Assembly (NCBI GenBank): GCA_900323505.1
Contig: OOIN01000011.1
Span: 62,001 to 126,000, forward strand
Direction of reading: 5' to 3'
Length of the DNA: 64,000 nucleotides
From: Ustilago trichophora
Lineage: Eukaryota > Basidiomycota > Ustilaginomycetes > Ustilaginales > Ustilaginaceae
Every line of letters starts with the position of its first letter. Position 1 is the first letter of the stretch. The position numbers and the translations under genes are program-made. Positions 10,094 through 21,400 of this stretch are shown in pieces. The notes below the pieces were generated by a model. It did no database searches. It had not been told where the DNA came from and saw only the letters and a list, made by a program, of their open reading frames with translations.

Positions 10094-10844
10094 GTCCGAA
10101 ACCTTACGGGGTTGGTTGAGATGGTGGTCGTGAGAAAGGTCGAGTTGACAAGTCGAAAGTGTTGAAGTGGAGTAGCGTGTGCGCATGTCACGTGACTGTT
10201 GCACGCGACATTATCAAAGAGCCGGAATATCAGCAATTTGATCAGTCGCATGGATTGAGCTGTGCCTGATACTTTTTTTGTCATTGAGCAAATCCATTTG
10301 GCTGGAGTTCTCGTCGTTTTGAAATATCATAGAAAACTGAAACCCCCTAGTGTCTGCTGAGCGTGCTGTGCCGGTATGCTCGACTATTGCTGTCTCAAGG
10401 ACCTCTGTCTTGGTATGTACATGCTTTTTGATTTTGTCAACCTTTGCTTTCCCTCACGGCAGTCACTGGCCGTTCCTTTTGTGTCCATTGGGTCTTTCGT
10501 CTTTGTAGATTGCTTGTTCTAAGCCATCACCGATCCGTCTAATTGCAGCTCGCCACTGAGCCCGGCACGTGCCGCTGTTCTGTCCTCTCCTACGCTCGCC
10601 TTTGTATATTCTACGGGAAGGCTTTTCTTGGCACAGTCAGCAGGCTGCCGTTCTGATGCAATTGTGACTGTCGACGTTCAGCTCAGAGCTTTACTTGTCA
10701 GCATCCACTTTACAACTCTTTATATGTTGCAATGATGGTTTTCAGATGTCTATCAAGCCTCACGGAGCATAACGGAGCTGTGCAAGTTGTATACCAGCAC
10801 AATTTGTAGCCAGGTTTAGAAAGCAAAATTCTGTATCGCATGCC
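10094..10844. other. Intergenic, no gene seen
   Basis: The stretch contains the upstream region of the Myb/SANT-like pseudogene. No frame with coding character, RNA gene or clear repeat is visible. Confidence 0.4.
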
Positions 10845-11472
10845 ATGATTCCCGGCAACCACAGGAACAGCCTTGATATTAAGCAGCTTGAAGCATTTGA
10901 GGAGGCGATTGCCAAGGATCTGCTCGGCAAGCAAGCATTTCAGCAGCTTGGCGTGGACCCTGAAACGTGCGTTGCTTTGGGCCCATGGATCTATGGTGCA
11001 GACTTGGTCGAGGACCAGCCGTACATCATGCAATTCCTCATGTACCTCAAGCCGCCCAGGATGGGTCAAGATGGAGACCCATTCCGCTACTCCTCCTTTG
11101 TGTCTGTCGTCGAGGTCAACTCTGGCAAGATCACCCACGTTGACTGATACTACACAAGTAATTCGGCCAGGGGCATGTTCACACCTGGAAGTAAGGCTGG
11201 GCCAAGTCCAACATGGAGGACCGCGAGTACATGCCTCGTCTGCAGAAGGAGTTCCAGCCTCGTGCTGGCATCAAGCCTTTGATCGTTCAGCAGCCGGAGG
11301 GCCCTTCTCTCACTGTCAACGTCAAGAGCATCGAGTGGCAAGGATGCCAGTTCCGCATCTCGTGGACCGCACCAGAGGGTCCAAGCTGCATGATCTACTC
11401 TTCAAGAATCACTCCGTCTTCCACAGACTCTCCATGTAGGAGATGACTGTGCCGTACGGCAATCCTCGACCC
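10845..11472 (+). pseudogene. Copper amine oxidase fragment, frameshifted
   Basis: Copper amine oxidases oxidise primary amines with a topaquinone cofactor. Here only the N2/N3 region and the first strands of the catalytic domain remain. Frame 3 (10845-11147) reads FRYSSFVSVVEVNSGKITHV, then hits a stop. Frame 2 (from 11213) gives MEDREYMPRLQKEF and KPLIVQQPEGPSLTV, close to the family motif LxVVQPEGPSF. Frame 1 gives LHDLLFKNHSVFHRLSM, an in-frame TAG, then EMTVPYGNPR, which matches the conserved SEMTVPYGDP. At least two frameshifts and two stops are therefore needed. The copper ligands and the topaquinone tyrosine lie further downstream in the family and are absent. The copy is truncated at both ends and dead. 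Confidence 0.85.
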
Positions 11473-11755
11473 CCGACACTGGCGATTAACTCCGAATTTC
11501 AGGCCGAAATCTCGATTTTTGCTCACCAACCGAGCCCGATCCGACTTGGAATCCCGCCAAGCTTTGCAGCTTGAGGTTACGCCTCGCGGTTTCGTAGAGT
11601 CACTAATAAGGTCACAGTTGCACACTTTTGACCTTTCCAGCTTCGTCGGCATGTGCGCTCGAGATTTAGGAGTTATCAGTCACAGCCTTTGCAGAAACCA
11701 TACTACTTCAGAAGTATACATGATCATAAGTTTGGTCTGATTGCAAGACTCTGTA

Positions 11756-11816
11756 TCAAGCAGCAGGTGGTTCGTATGCGGCTGATGAGTATCATCGATT
11801 AGAGCCAATGTTCGAG

Positions 11817-11860
<44 letters not shown>

Positions 11861-12603
11861 TCCAGTCAGCCGCTATGCTTAACACTTTTCGAGATTTGAG
11901 ATTTGAAGCCTTGGGAAAGGGTAGTAGAACTCACGTAAAGCATCCTGGTCGAGCTGTGTCTGTCGTTGCTCGTGCCAGAGCGCTTTGGCTTTGTGGATGG
12001 CATCGCGAAAGGCCACGCCGCCCGAGTGCATGAACCAGAGCTTAAGCTTTCCCACGGGGTGCGCTTGTTGGCCCGGCTGTCGCTCCGGCAGACCGCCGTG
12101 TGGGACCGAGTATACATCGGCTTGGAGGTACGGTGCGGTCAAGATGGGGATGGTGTACTTGATGGAATGCAAGTGGTCGAGTGGGACGGAAAGCGAGTTG
12201 AGCACGCCTTGTGCCGAATCTGATTGAGGTTGGCGGATAAAGACAAACTAATTGCAACAGACCTTTTCTTGATCTAAGTTGGGGCTTGATCACGGCGAGC
12301 CAGCCCAGATATTGAGCACTCGCTCGATGTGGCAAGTTGATCAACTCACACGATGCGATGAGATCAAGGCATCACCTTGAGCCTTGTAAGTTATGCCTTG
12401 CTGCGCATACTCGAGCCTAAACAGACGCAGAACAAATTCATGAGCATGTTGACTCTCACATGGATGAGATCTGTCGAATCGCCATGTGCAATGTGCTCCA
12501 CTCACTGCAAGCATGTGTTGCGGACGTGACACAGCACGTTTTCTTGAGGAAGAGGTAGAGGATTGCGACGCTGTTTGTCGAGCATGACCCAGTTGAGCGC
12601 CAT
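11756..12603 (-). CDS. WBP2/UPF0664-like GRAM-domain protein, four exons
   Basis: Exons read on the minus strand are 12603-12506, 12416-12350, 12247-11935 and 11781-11756. All have GT...AG borders and matching phases, giving 167 residues. The start MALNWVMLDKQ, the strand RFVFIR, then LNSLSVPLDHLHSIKYTIPI and VPHGGLP follow the GRAM/PH-like layout of WW-binding protein 2 and the fungal UPF0664 stress-induced family. The C-terminus LPAYEPPAA is short and proline-rich; vertebrate WBP2 binds WW domains through PPxY motifs, but no exact PPxY is present here. Function in fungi is poorly defined; a membrane or transcription co-factor role is only inference. The last intron contains a long CT run that serves as its pyrimidine tract. 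The last 26-nt exon is the least certain part. Confidence 0.85.
11819..11854. repeat. (GA)n microsatellite inside an intron
   Basis: About 18 GA units on the plus strand, read as CT on the strand of the WBP2-like gene. It lies within that gene's third intron, some 40 bases before the proposed acceptor. Confidence 0.9.
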
Positions 12604-13226
12604 GTTTAGCTGCTGAGCAAGCACTAGCTCCAAGTAAAGTGCGATGATCGAGGCAAAGGTGGATCGACGAGATTGAGCGAGATGAAGAGTGCAATGCGTG
12701 AATAATGAAAAAAAAGGGATTTCCCCACACAAAATTCCACCCAACACGCACGATCTGTGAAAGTGGGCTTGAATACAAATTTGGCACACAAAATTTGTAT
12801 TGGCGACGCTTTTTCACGCTGGACACTGCACAATGACAGTTTCCAGCTTTCACGGCTATCATCCATCCTGTTTGGCGCTTATACTCTACTCTACTCTACT
12901 CTACTCTACTGTACAGTGAAAGAAAGAGAAAAAGGCGGGGAACACAGCGGTGATAGCCTCGAGCCTGCATTGATTCCGTGCGCTTTCAAACGCTTTGCTT
13001 GTGCATCTTTCGACGTGTGCCTGTTACTCTATGCTCGCTCCTGCACTACCTCCTTCCACACCTTCTTGTTCCCCCCTCGAGCATCTTCTTAATACGTCTC
13101 CATCACCCTTCTTTCATCCTCCTTCGATCTGGCAGCCAACCCACAAATCCTTACTACACTCACTCATCCACTCACTCACTCACTCACTCACTTGCCCCTT
13201 TCGCGGATTCGGATAGTTTGCACATC
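12604..13226. promoter_or_regulatory. Divergent promoter region, WBP2-like gene and FATP gene
   Basis: The 620-bp interval lies between two head-to-head genes. It carries a CTCTA repeat (about 12879-12911), the palindrome ACTGTACAGT near 12908-12917 and a CACT repeat (about 13160-13193) just before the FATP start. A frame open from 12978 into the FATP gene is rich in serine, leucine and histidine from repeats and is unlikely to be translated. Confidence 0.5.
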
Positions 13227-15152
13227 ATGGCAGCCATCGCCAAAGCCGCCGCCAGTCTGGCTGCGATCGCCTATCTCGACGCCAAGCACGGCATCTCCAA
13301 CGACCTCTTGCTCGGACGTGGTGCTACCGGTGGTGAGATCAAGCACAAGATTCGAGTCTGGCGCAACAAGCTCTCCATCTACGAGTTCTTTGACGCCCAA
13401 GCTCAAAAGCGTCCCAACGGCATCGCATACGTCTACCTCGGCAAATCGTTCACCTGGGCCCAGGTGGCAAACGACGTTCATCGCCTCGCAAACTACCTCC
13501 TCTCGCGCGGTCTCAAGCCAGGCGATCGTGTCGCCATCTTCATGGGCAATTCCGTCGCCATCTTGGAATGGTACTTTGCATGCATGTGCATCAACGTCAT
13601 CCCCGCCTTTATCAACAACTCGTTGACCGACAACGGTCTGGTTCACTGCGTTACCGTCGCTAGAGCCAAGCTTCTCGTTTACGAGCCCTATCTCGAGGGT
13701 CCCGTCTCTGACGTTCAGGACGAATTGCTTGCCAAATCGCCCATCGAGAATTTCATCTGTTACCACGACGGTATCACCCCCTTGGACGGTGATGCAGAGA
13801 AACCTCCTAGCGCCGTCTCCAAGCCTCTGGCCAACAAGATCGAATTCGGCCCTTCGGACCTGCTCAAGTACTCGGCCAAGCGCATCCCAGACAAGCATCG
13901 CAAGGACGTAACCGAATCGAGCACTGCCGCTCTCATCTACACGAGCGGTACCACCGGTCTTCCCAAGGCCGCGCTCTGCTCGCACGGTCGCATGGGTACC
14001 GCTTGCAGCGTTTGGCCCACTTTCAACGGCTTCTCCACCAAGGACAGGATCTACACCCCTATGCCTCTGTACCACTCTTCGGCGCTCTTCCTCTGCATCT
14101 GCTCCTCCCTTTGCTCCGGTAGCACCGTCATCATCGGTCGCAAGTTCTCGGCACGCAAGTATTGGGACGAAGTGAGAAAGTACGACGCCACCGTGGTCCA
14201 GTACATTGGCGAGATCGCACGCTACCTCCTCGCCGTGCCACCTTCACCTCTGGACAAGCAGCACAAGGTACGCTTGGCCTATGGAAACGGAATGCGTCCC
14301 GACGTCTGGGAAAAGTTCCGGGAACGATACGGTGTACGTACCATCTCGGAATTTTTCGCCTCGTCCGAGGGAAACGGAGCGCTGCTCAACTTCAACACGG
14401 GTCCCTTTGGTGCTGGCGCCGTCGGTCGTCTCGGTACGCTTGCCACCAAGCTTCGACCCGACTTCAAAATCATCCGCGTCGACGCCATCACCGAAGACAT
14501 CTATCGCGATCCCAACACGGGCATGTGCGTCGAATGCGGTCCCAACGAACCTGGAGAGTTTGTCATGCGTATCGGCAACACCTCCATCTCCAAGTTCCAA
14601 GGCTACGCCGACAATCCCGAAGCTACCAACAAAAAGGTGCTCAAGGATGCGCTTGCCAAAGGCGACGCTTGGTTCCGTAGTGGCGATCTCATGTCCAAGG
14701 ACCAAGATGGATTCTTCTACTTTGGCGACCGCATGGGCGACACTTTTAGATGGAGAAGTGAAAACGTTTCCACCACCGAAGTCGCCAATGCTCTCGGTCA
14801 AGTCGTTGGCGAAGCCAACGTCTACGGTGTCCTAGTGCCCCAACACGACGGTCGGGCAGGATGCGCCGCCATCCCGTCCGAATACGTACAGACGATCGAT
14901 TGGAAACTCCTCGCACAAACCGCCAGAAAGAGCCTCCCCAAATACGCCGTACCCCTCTTCATCCGTATCGTCCCCACCATGGAACAGACCGGAACCGTCA
15001 AACAGCAAAAAGTGCAGCTCAGAAACCAAGGTATCGACCACAACAAGTGCGGAGGCGACAGACTCTACTGGTTGCCTCCCAACGCCGATGCCTACCAACC
15101 TTTCCTTCCGGAACACTACAAGAGCATCGAGGCTGGCAAGGTCAGGCTCTAA
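13227..15152 (+). CDS. Very-long-chain acyl-CoA synthetase / fatty acid transport protein (FATP family)
   Basis: This enzyme activates long and very long fatty acids to acyl-CoA with ATP and can couple this to uptake. The start at 13227 (MAAIAKAAASLAAIAYLDAK) was chosen because upstream codons are repeat-derived; it gives 641 residues, normal for the family. A hydrophobic N-terminal stretch may associate with membrane. The AMP-binding motif YTSGTTGLPKAA starts near residue 238. The FATP/VLACS signature, GDTFRWRSENVSTTEV, is near residue 503, and the adenylation hinge region RSGDLMSKDQDGFFYFGDR precedes it. The C-terminus is KVRL, which resembles but does not meet the peroxisomal PTS1 consensus. 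Peroxisome, ER and lipid droplet are all known locations for this family. It is convergent with rum1, with 303 bp between the stops. Confidence 0.95.
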   Translation: MAAIAKAAASLAAIAYLDAKHGISNDLLLGRGATGGEIKHKIRVWRNKLSIYEFFDAQAQKRPNGIAYVYLGKSFTWAQVANDVHRLANYLLSRGLKPGDRVAIFMGNSVAILEWYFACMCINVIPAFINNSLTDNGLVHCVTVARAKLLVYEPYLEGPVSDVQDELLAKSPIENFICYHDGITPLDGDAEKPPSAVSKPLANKIEFGPSDLLKYSAKRIPDKHRKDVTESSTAALIYTSGTTGLPKAALCSHGRMGTACSVWPTFNGFSTKDRIYTPMPLYHSSALFLCICSSLCSGSTVIIGRKFSARKYWDEVRKYDATVVQYIGEIARYLLAVPPSPLDKQHKVRLAYGNGMRPDVWEKFRERYGVRTISEFFASSEGNGALLNFNTGPFGAGAVGRLGTLATKLRPDFKIIRVDAITEDIYRDPNTGMCVECGPNEPGEFVMRIGNTSISKFQGYADNPEATNKKVLKDALAKGDAWFRSGDLMSKDQDGFFYFGDRMGDTFRWRSENVSTTEVANALGQVVGEANVYGVLVPQHDGRAGCAAIPSEYVQTIDWKLLAQTARKSLPKYAVPLFIRIVPTMEQTGTVKQQKVQLRNQGIDHNKCGGDRLYWLPPNADAYQPFLPEHYKSIEAGKVRL

Positions 15153-15455
15153 ATGGACAGGCAACTTAGCTCGCCCCTGCTTCCTTCTTTATTTTAGTAA
15201 CTCATATGGACTCGGATGGAATCACACTTTTTTGATCGGAACGTTAGCTTGCGTGTGACACGGATTCACCATGAGCTTGTCCAGCGCTCTTTCCCTCTCC
15301 GACTTTGTCGTCGGGTCGCCTATCGATCGTTGATGCGGAGCAAAAAAATCAAGGATGGCATCGTATCAGTACGATGAATCAATGTCAATGACAAACTTGA
15401 ATCCGTTCGGCCGACCTTTACTAACCACTTGACTAGAATACAATTCGCTCGTCTT
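15153..15455. other. Convergent 3' intergenic region
   Basis: Short gap between the stop codons of the FATP gene and rum1. It should contain both 3' UTRs. Nothing else is recognised. Confidence 0.5.
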
Positions 15456-18400
15456 TTACACAGCCTCGCCACCGCCAATAAAGTTCTGAACGAGCCTCTC
15501 GATCTCGGCCTCGGAAGCGTCAGGTCGCATCCTGCGGGCCATCTGCCTAGCTTGCTGTCGCACGCTTTCGAGATCTTCTCGCTCCTCTCCGTCTTCCTCC
15601 TTCATCTTTTTGCCTTTGGGCTCGCTAGCGGCGTCAGAAGCATCTTTTGAGCCAGGCTTTGGGCTCCGTTCGTCTGCATCATCCCGTGCCCGTGGCGCTT
15701 CTGTGGGTGCGGTCGATGTCTTTGCCGGCGCGGTCTGGCTGGCAGATGTCGAAGGCACGGGACTCTTGGTCAAAGCCGGGTCCACTTGCGCAGCAGCCTC
15801 ATCGGCCATCATGGCAGGGTCGAGGGCTAGACTTGCGTACGTCGGACCACTGACAGATGACTCGAGTTTGGCAGAAGAGTACGTGGGCATGGCTGGAGGA
15901 GGGCCCCTACGACCGTCGAGGTCGCTGGGACCAACAGGGTAGGGGGGCGCCCTGTCCGAAGTAGCATGCATGCCGTGCGACGAGGAATGTCGACCAAGCT
16001 CTGCAGCACCCGCGTACGGACTCGTGATCGACGGTCCGACACCGTTGCTGCCAACGCTTCGAGCGTAGGTCGGCATGACCTCGCGGGCCACGTTTGACCT
16101 CTGAGCCGGCGAGGTCACCGGCACACCAGCAGCGGCCATAGCGGGAGATCGCAGTGGCCTGAAGTCGGAATCTCCAAAACGTGGATCACGCCCTTCGGTA
16201 AAGTCCCGCTCGCGTTCAAACTCGCGATCGCTTGCTAGATGAGATGGAACTAGGCCGGGCGACCTCATGTCAAATCTGCTCCCGTTGGAGGGCACGATCG
16301 GCTGCTCATGGCGCTGAGAGACATAACGTGGGTCTTCGCGACCAAAAGCCATCCGCGAGTGCATGGGATCATCCATCTCGCAAGGGTAGCCGCGGTACGG
16401 AGCACCCTGAGCAGCGGCTGCACGATCCATCCGGGCATTATGACGGTCGATGGCTGCGCGGATCACCCTCACGCCCTCTGGGTCATCAGCATGCAGACGA
16501 ATTGCCTCGCCTAGAGAAATCTCGACAATGATCCCTGATGGGTCGCGCATCGGATGGATGAGCACCCGACCGTTCCATCCGACGTAAAATCGCATCAGCA
16601 TCGTATCAGTGATGCCGCGTCGGTAGAGGTTATCCATACCCTCTGCATTACGACGGCGAGCCGCCTGTGCCCACTCAAAGCTAGCATTGCCGGGAGACGG
16701 TCCAGCCTTGGCGTCAAATTGAGGCGGAGACGCTGCAGCGAACGAATCGTCTTCCCTTACGGGCTGGGGTGCGGGCGCTTCGGCAACTGGCTGACTCTGG
16801 CCAGCCGGCGTCGACGAGGCAGGTACGAGACCTCGAGCGGCTTCGCTTGGCACGGGCGCGGGAGCATAAGGTTGAGCACCACCATCTTTGGCAGGGGTGG
16901 AGAGCGAGTCTGAGCGACCCAGAGAAGCGCGCGCCTTGCTGGGCGTGTCGGATTCGAGTCGGGCACGCTTGTTGATCTGCGAGTGCACTTCTTCGGCATG
17001 GATGGCGGGCGTGAACTTGTCGAGATGCAAAACGATACGCTTGTCCTCATGGCTGTTCCACGACTGGACTTTGCTGACGGGCTTCTCGAGGGATCGCAGC
17101 GTCGCGCGAATGTCGAGCCAAAGATCGGGATCCGTGACGCCAATGTCTTTGACTCTGACTTCGGCTTGAGGATACTTGCGCTCAGCCTTGATACAGCACA
17201 TGGGACAAATCCACGGCTCGTTGCCGAGATTGGGCGGGTCGTCGAGACGGACACAATGGGTGTGGAACCAGAGCATGCACTTGTCGCACGCGATCATGCG
17301 GCCACTCTCTGGCTCGTGGCACAGACAGTAGATTGGCTGCCGGTCGCGGTATGCTCCGATACCAATCTCCTCTCGGAAGACGAGCTTGGCACGCTTGCCT
17401 CTCTTGGCCTTGCGCTTGCGGTCATCACGGACGGCAGGGGAGCCTGAGTCGCGATCGGCTGGAGCCATCGAGCGAGATGAGCTTTGAGCTCGGACCGCTT
17501 CACTTCGATCATCCGACCGCGACGGAGTATCTGCCTTGTTGCTGTCAGAGGCTGGTGCAGGTCGCCCATCGATCTCGATAGGACCGAGGCCTAGAAGGTT
17601 CTCGCTGATGAGATCGAGCATGTTGACTTTCTCTGGACCCAGCACATCGACTGGGCATCCGATGGATCGACGCAACCAGTGTGCAAGGATGGCTTGCTTC
17701 TGATCCTTGCGCATCAGCGAGAGGGTCTTGATCATGCGCTTGGCGGCAGTCTCGAAACGCTTGGCTTTAGCAACAACTTCCTCGATTGCATCCCATTCAA
17801 GAGGCAAAAACTTGAATTGGTCTCGTCGATGGTCTTGATCGTACACCAGCTTGGAAAGCTCCGTTACGCTAACGGCCTTGCGGTTCTTGAGGAAAGCGGC
17901 GTTGCCATACCACGGACAGAAGGGACAAGTCCAGCCCCCTTCGGCGCGGGATACTTCGGACGAGCGCACCTTGATGCAAGGCAAATGGTATCGGACGTGG
18001 CAATGCGAGCATTCCGCAGTCGACGAGGAAGGGACGGTAATCGGCACCGAACTTCTGCAGATGCAGTTGCGCGAGACGGCCTTGGGCTGGTCGTCCGAGG
18101 GATCCGTGGCATTCTCGACCCTCTCCACCAGCCTGTCGAGCTCTGCATCACGATCCGTATCCGTGAGACGACGAGTACCGGCAGCGATCGTCTGCATGAT
18201 CTGGTTGAATGTGGCTCGCCATGCATCATAGATCTGGATGGCTTTCTCAATCTCTTTGGCGTGCTCGAGCTCCAATTTGTTGGACTTGACAGCCCGTATA
18301 GCACGGCGTGCATCGGGAAGCAAGGCCATCCTGTCAGCGGCCTCGCTGCTCTCTGATACAGAGATCATCGACAGATCACCGTCGGCATCCAGGCCATTGG

Positions 18401-21400
18401 TGCCTTGAGCACCGGCTTGCAGGCTCTTGTAGAGCGTCTGGACAGTCTTCTGAAGCTCCTTGGCCTTGGTGAGTGCGTTGCTGATATCCTGCGCCACTTC
18501 CAAAACGACGGGAATCTCGCTCGACGAATCCGAGAGTTCCTCAAGCAGACCGACCGTCATGGGCTCAGGGCCCTCGAGGGCCTCCCTTGCCCTCTCGGTC
18601 CAGCGCTGGCCGGCATCGCGTCTCTGTTCGAGGTCTCTGCGCAGCTCGTGATCTCCCAGACCACAGCTCTCGGCGCGCTGCAGCAGCTCCTGGACTTCGT
18701 GGTAGTAGAGGTACGTGTCGCGTGCCTCTGTAACCTCTTGGACCCATTTGCGGCGTTCGACATAGTCCGAGAGCTCCTTGATCTGGGGAGCATCGACGTT
18801 CAGAGAGCTGCCAAGGGTGAGGACGCTCTCGCAGTCTTTGAGGCTGGCCTCGTTGGTGTCTCGCTGGGCCAGGATTTCGTTGCAGCGGGCGATGAATTCC
18901 TCATGCTCCTGTACGAGCGAGCGAAGAGATGCGATCTCGGGTGCGTCAAAGTGAAGGCTGTCGAGCTCGCCGAGCAGCGCATACAAAGCCTCGGGACTTC
19001 GATCAGCAGCGGTGTCGGCATCGTCGGCCGTGGTATCCATGCTCTGTCTTCGTGCAAAGCTGTCGTCGCCAGTCGCACCACCCTTGGAACGTCGACCTCG
19101 TCCGGCAGGCGCGGCCGCAGGCTCGCCTCGCCTCTTGTGCAGCTTGCGAATCAAGAAGACGTTGGCTCGCTCCACCCACGAATTTGCACAAGCGACAAAC
19201 GTCTTGAGATCTTCGAGTGGCTCGAGCGAGAAGGCGATCCTCTCGCCTTCGTGCATCAGAGATCTGAGCGTCTTGAGAGGCGGGTTGGGGCCGAGGGCCA
19301 GCGTCTTCTTGAGCCGCTGGATCCAGTTGCGCGGGACGGCGGCCTTCTCGCAGACTTTGGCAAGGATGGAGCGGAGCTGGTCATCCGAAAAGCGAAGCTT
19401 CAACGTCCACTTGACGGGAGCGTCAGCATTGCAGACTTCGAAACCGTGATCGAGACAAGCGACGCCGTCGGCCTTGGGGCTGGTCAGCTGGCCGAGGTAG
19501 CAAAAGATGGTGCAGTGGGCGCAGAGGTACTGGCTCTCGGCCACGTCTTCTTCATATACTTCTTCCTTGAGGTCAGGGATGATCTCTCGCAATGCATTGC
19601 GCTTGGCGATCTCGCGGTCGACCATCTCTTGCATAGCTGCCTCAAGCCATACAGCGGTCTCGATGGTCTGGCTCTGCTGCGAGACCGTGATGAGGAGCTG
19701 GTCGTGAGAGAAGACGGCAGGCTTGCGAAATCGCTGGTATCTGCGCGTAGACTCGAGGTCGTCAAAGATCCAATCGGGTAGGGCAAAGTTGACGGCTTCG
19801 TTGAGGTTCAGTCCGTGATTGAAGCCGCTGTGGTAGGCTTTGGGGAAGGTGACGACAAACTCGTTGGCACGTTGGTCGCAGGCGACGACGCGGACGCCCT
19901 CCTTCTTGAGCTTCTCGGGACTCATCATGGTGGTCAGATGGAAGAGGAGGTCGGGGAGCGTCTCAAAGAGATCGGGTGCAGCCTTGCGCATGGCATTCTC
20001 GAACTTTTCGGCATCTTGGCCGGGGATGCCGTACCACGTCTTGGTCTCGCCCCAGTGCTGGTAGTTGATCGAGTAGGTGTAGTGATCCTCGTTGTGCCAA
20101 CAGAAGGTGGAAAAGATCATGCCGACGTAGATCCAAGGTACAGTCATGCCCGAGATGTCCGACTTGATGTACTGAAGCAGCGAGCCAGGCAAGATGGGAA
20201 GGTTGTTGAGGTTCCACTTGTCGCGAGAATAGGCGCTCAATGGATGCGTCTCCTGCGTCGGCAAGGCGCTTCCATGTGTGGTAGAATGGACATCCGCACC
20301 GTACTCGACTTCGACCTCCTCGTTCTGACTGTGGACCAGCCTCCAGAACTCGCGCTCGACATCGTCTTCGGAGACGATGAGATCGGTGCCGTCGACACGG
20401 CGAGCGAGGCCATTGGTGGGGGCATCGTGGCCCGATGCACCGAGGACGGCTTCGTCGGGCTTCCAGATACGTTCTGGTCGCTTGGACCACCACTCGCGCT
20501 TGAAAGCCTCGGCGCGTTGCCAAAAGGTGAAGAGACTGTGGGTTTCGCCGTCGTCGAAACCAAAATCGTGGCCGGTGCCGACGAGACAAGGTGGACAGAA
20601 CCACTGCGATTTGGGGATCGAGGTGAGAGCGGGCTGAAGGCAGTACATGTGATAGCCCCGGTTGCACTCGTCACAGAGGAGCATACTGGGGCCGTCTTCG
20701 CCTCGAAGGCAGATTTCGCACATTTGCTCTTCCTGGCCGTGATGCGCTGACTGGGTGCGTGCATGTGGGTCCGACTCGACATGAGGACTGACGCCCTTCC
20801 TGCGTCGAGCGGCTAGAGGTGTGGCGGGGCTGGAAGCAAGCTGCAACGGATTTCTGGATGAGGATGCGGGGGTGCTGGCAGCCTCGGACCTCTTTCGAGC
20901 GCTGCGGCGGGTGCTTGCGACTCCCGAAGGACTCTGTGTGGCCGACTCGATGACGGGGGTGGCATTGGCGAGCAGGTCGGCAGCGATAGGCGCAGTCAGT
21001 GGTTCGGGAGTGTTGGACTGGGCTGCTCGATCGCCGGTAGAGCAAGCATCGAGGCTGGGCGACATGGAGACGTGGTTGAGACCGTTCTCGTGCGCCTCTG
21101 CCATGGTGGAATTCTGGGCAAGCTGTGGACTGATGGAAGATGCGTTGGCGCGGGATTGCTCTTTTGCTTTGGCCAAAAACTCCTCGAAGGGCAAAATGAT
21201 ACGACTGTATGCGGCTTTGACTTGAGTCGAGAGCTGGGCGCTGTCCTTGTCGCTGTATCCAATCTTTCTGGTAGCATCGGACCACTTTCTGCCACGACAG
21301 ACGGCGTCGTAGCCGCCAAGGCTCGAGATGACGAGCTTGAGCTGGTAGAGATCGAGGGAGCGGCCATCGATGACAGGAACCGAGACGCGCTTGCGACCCT

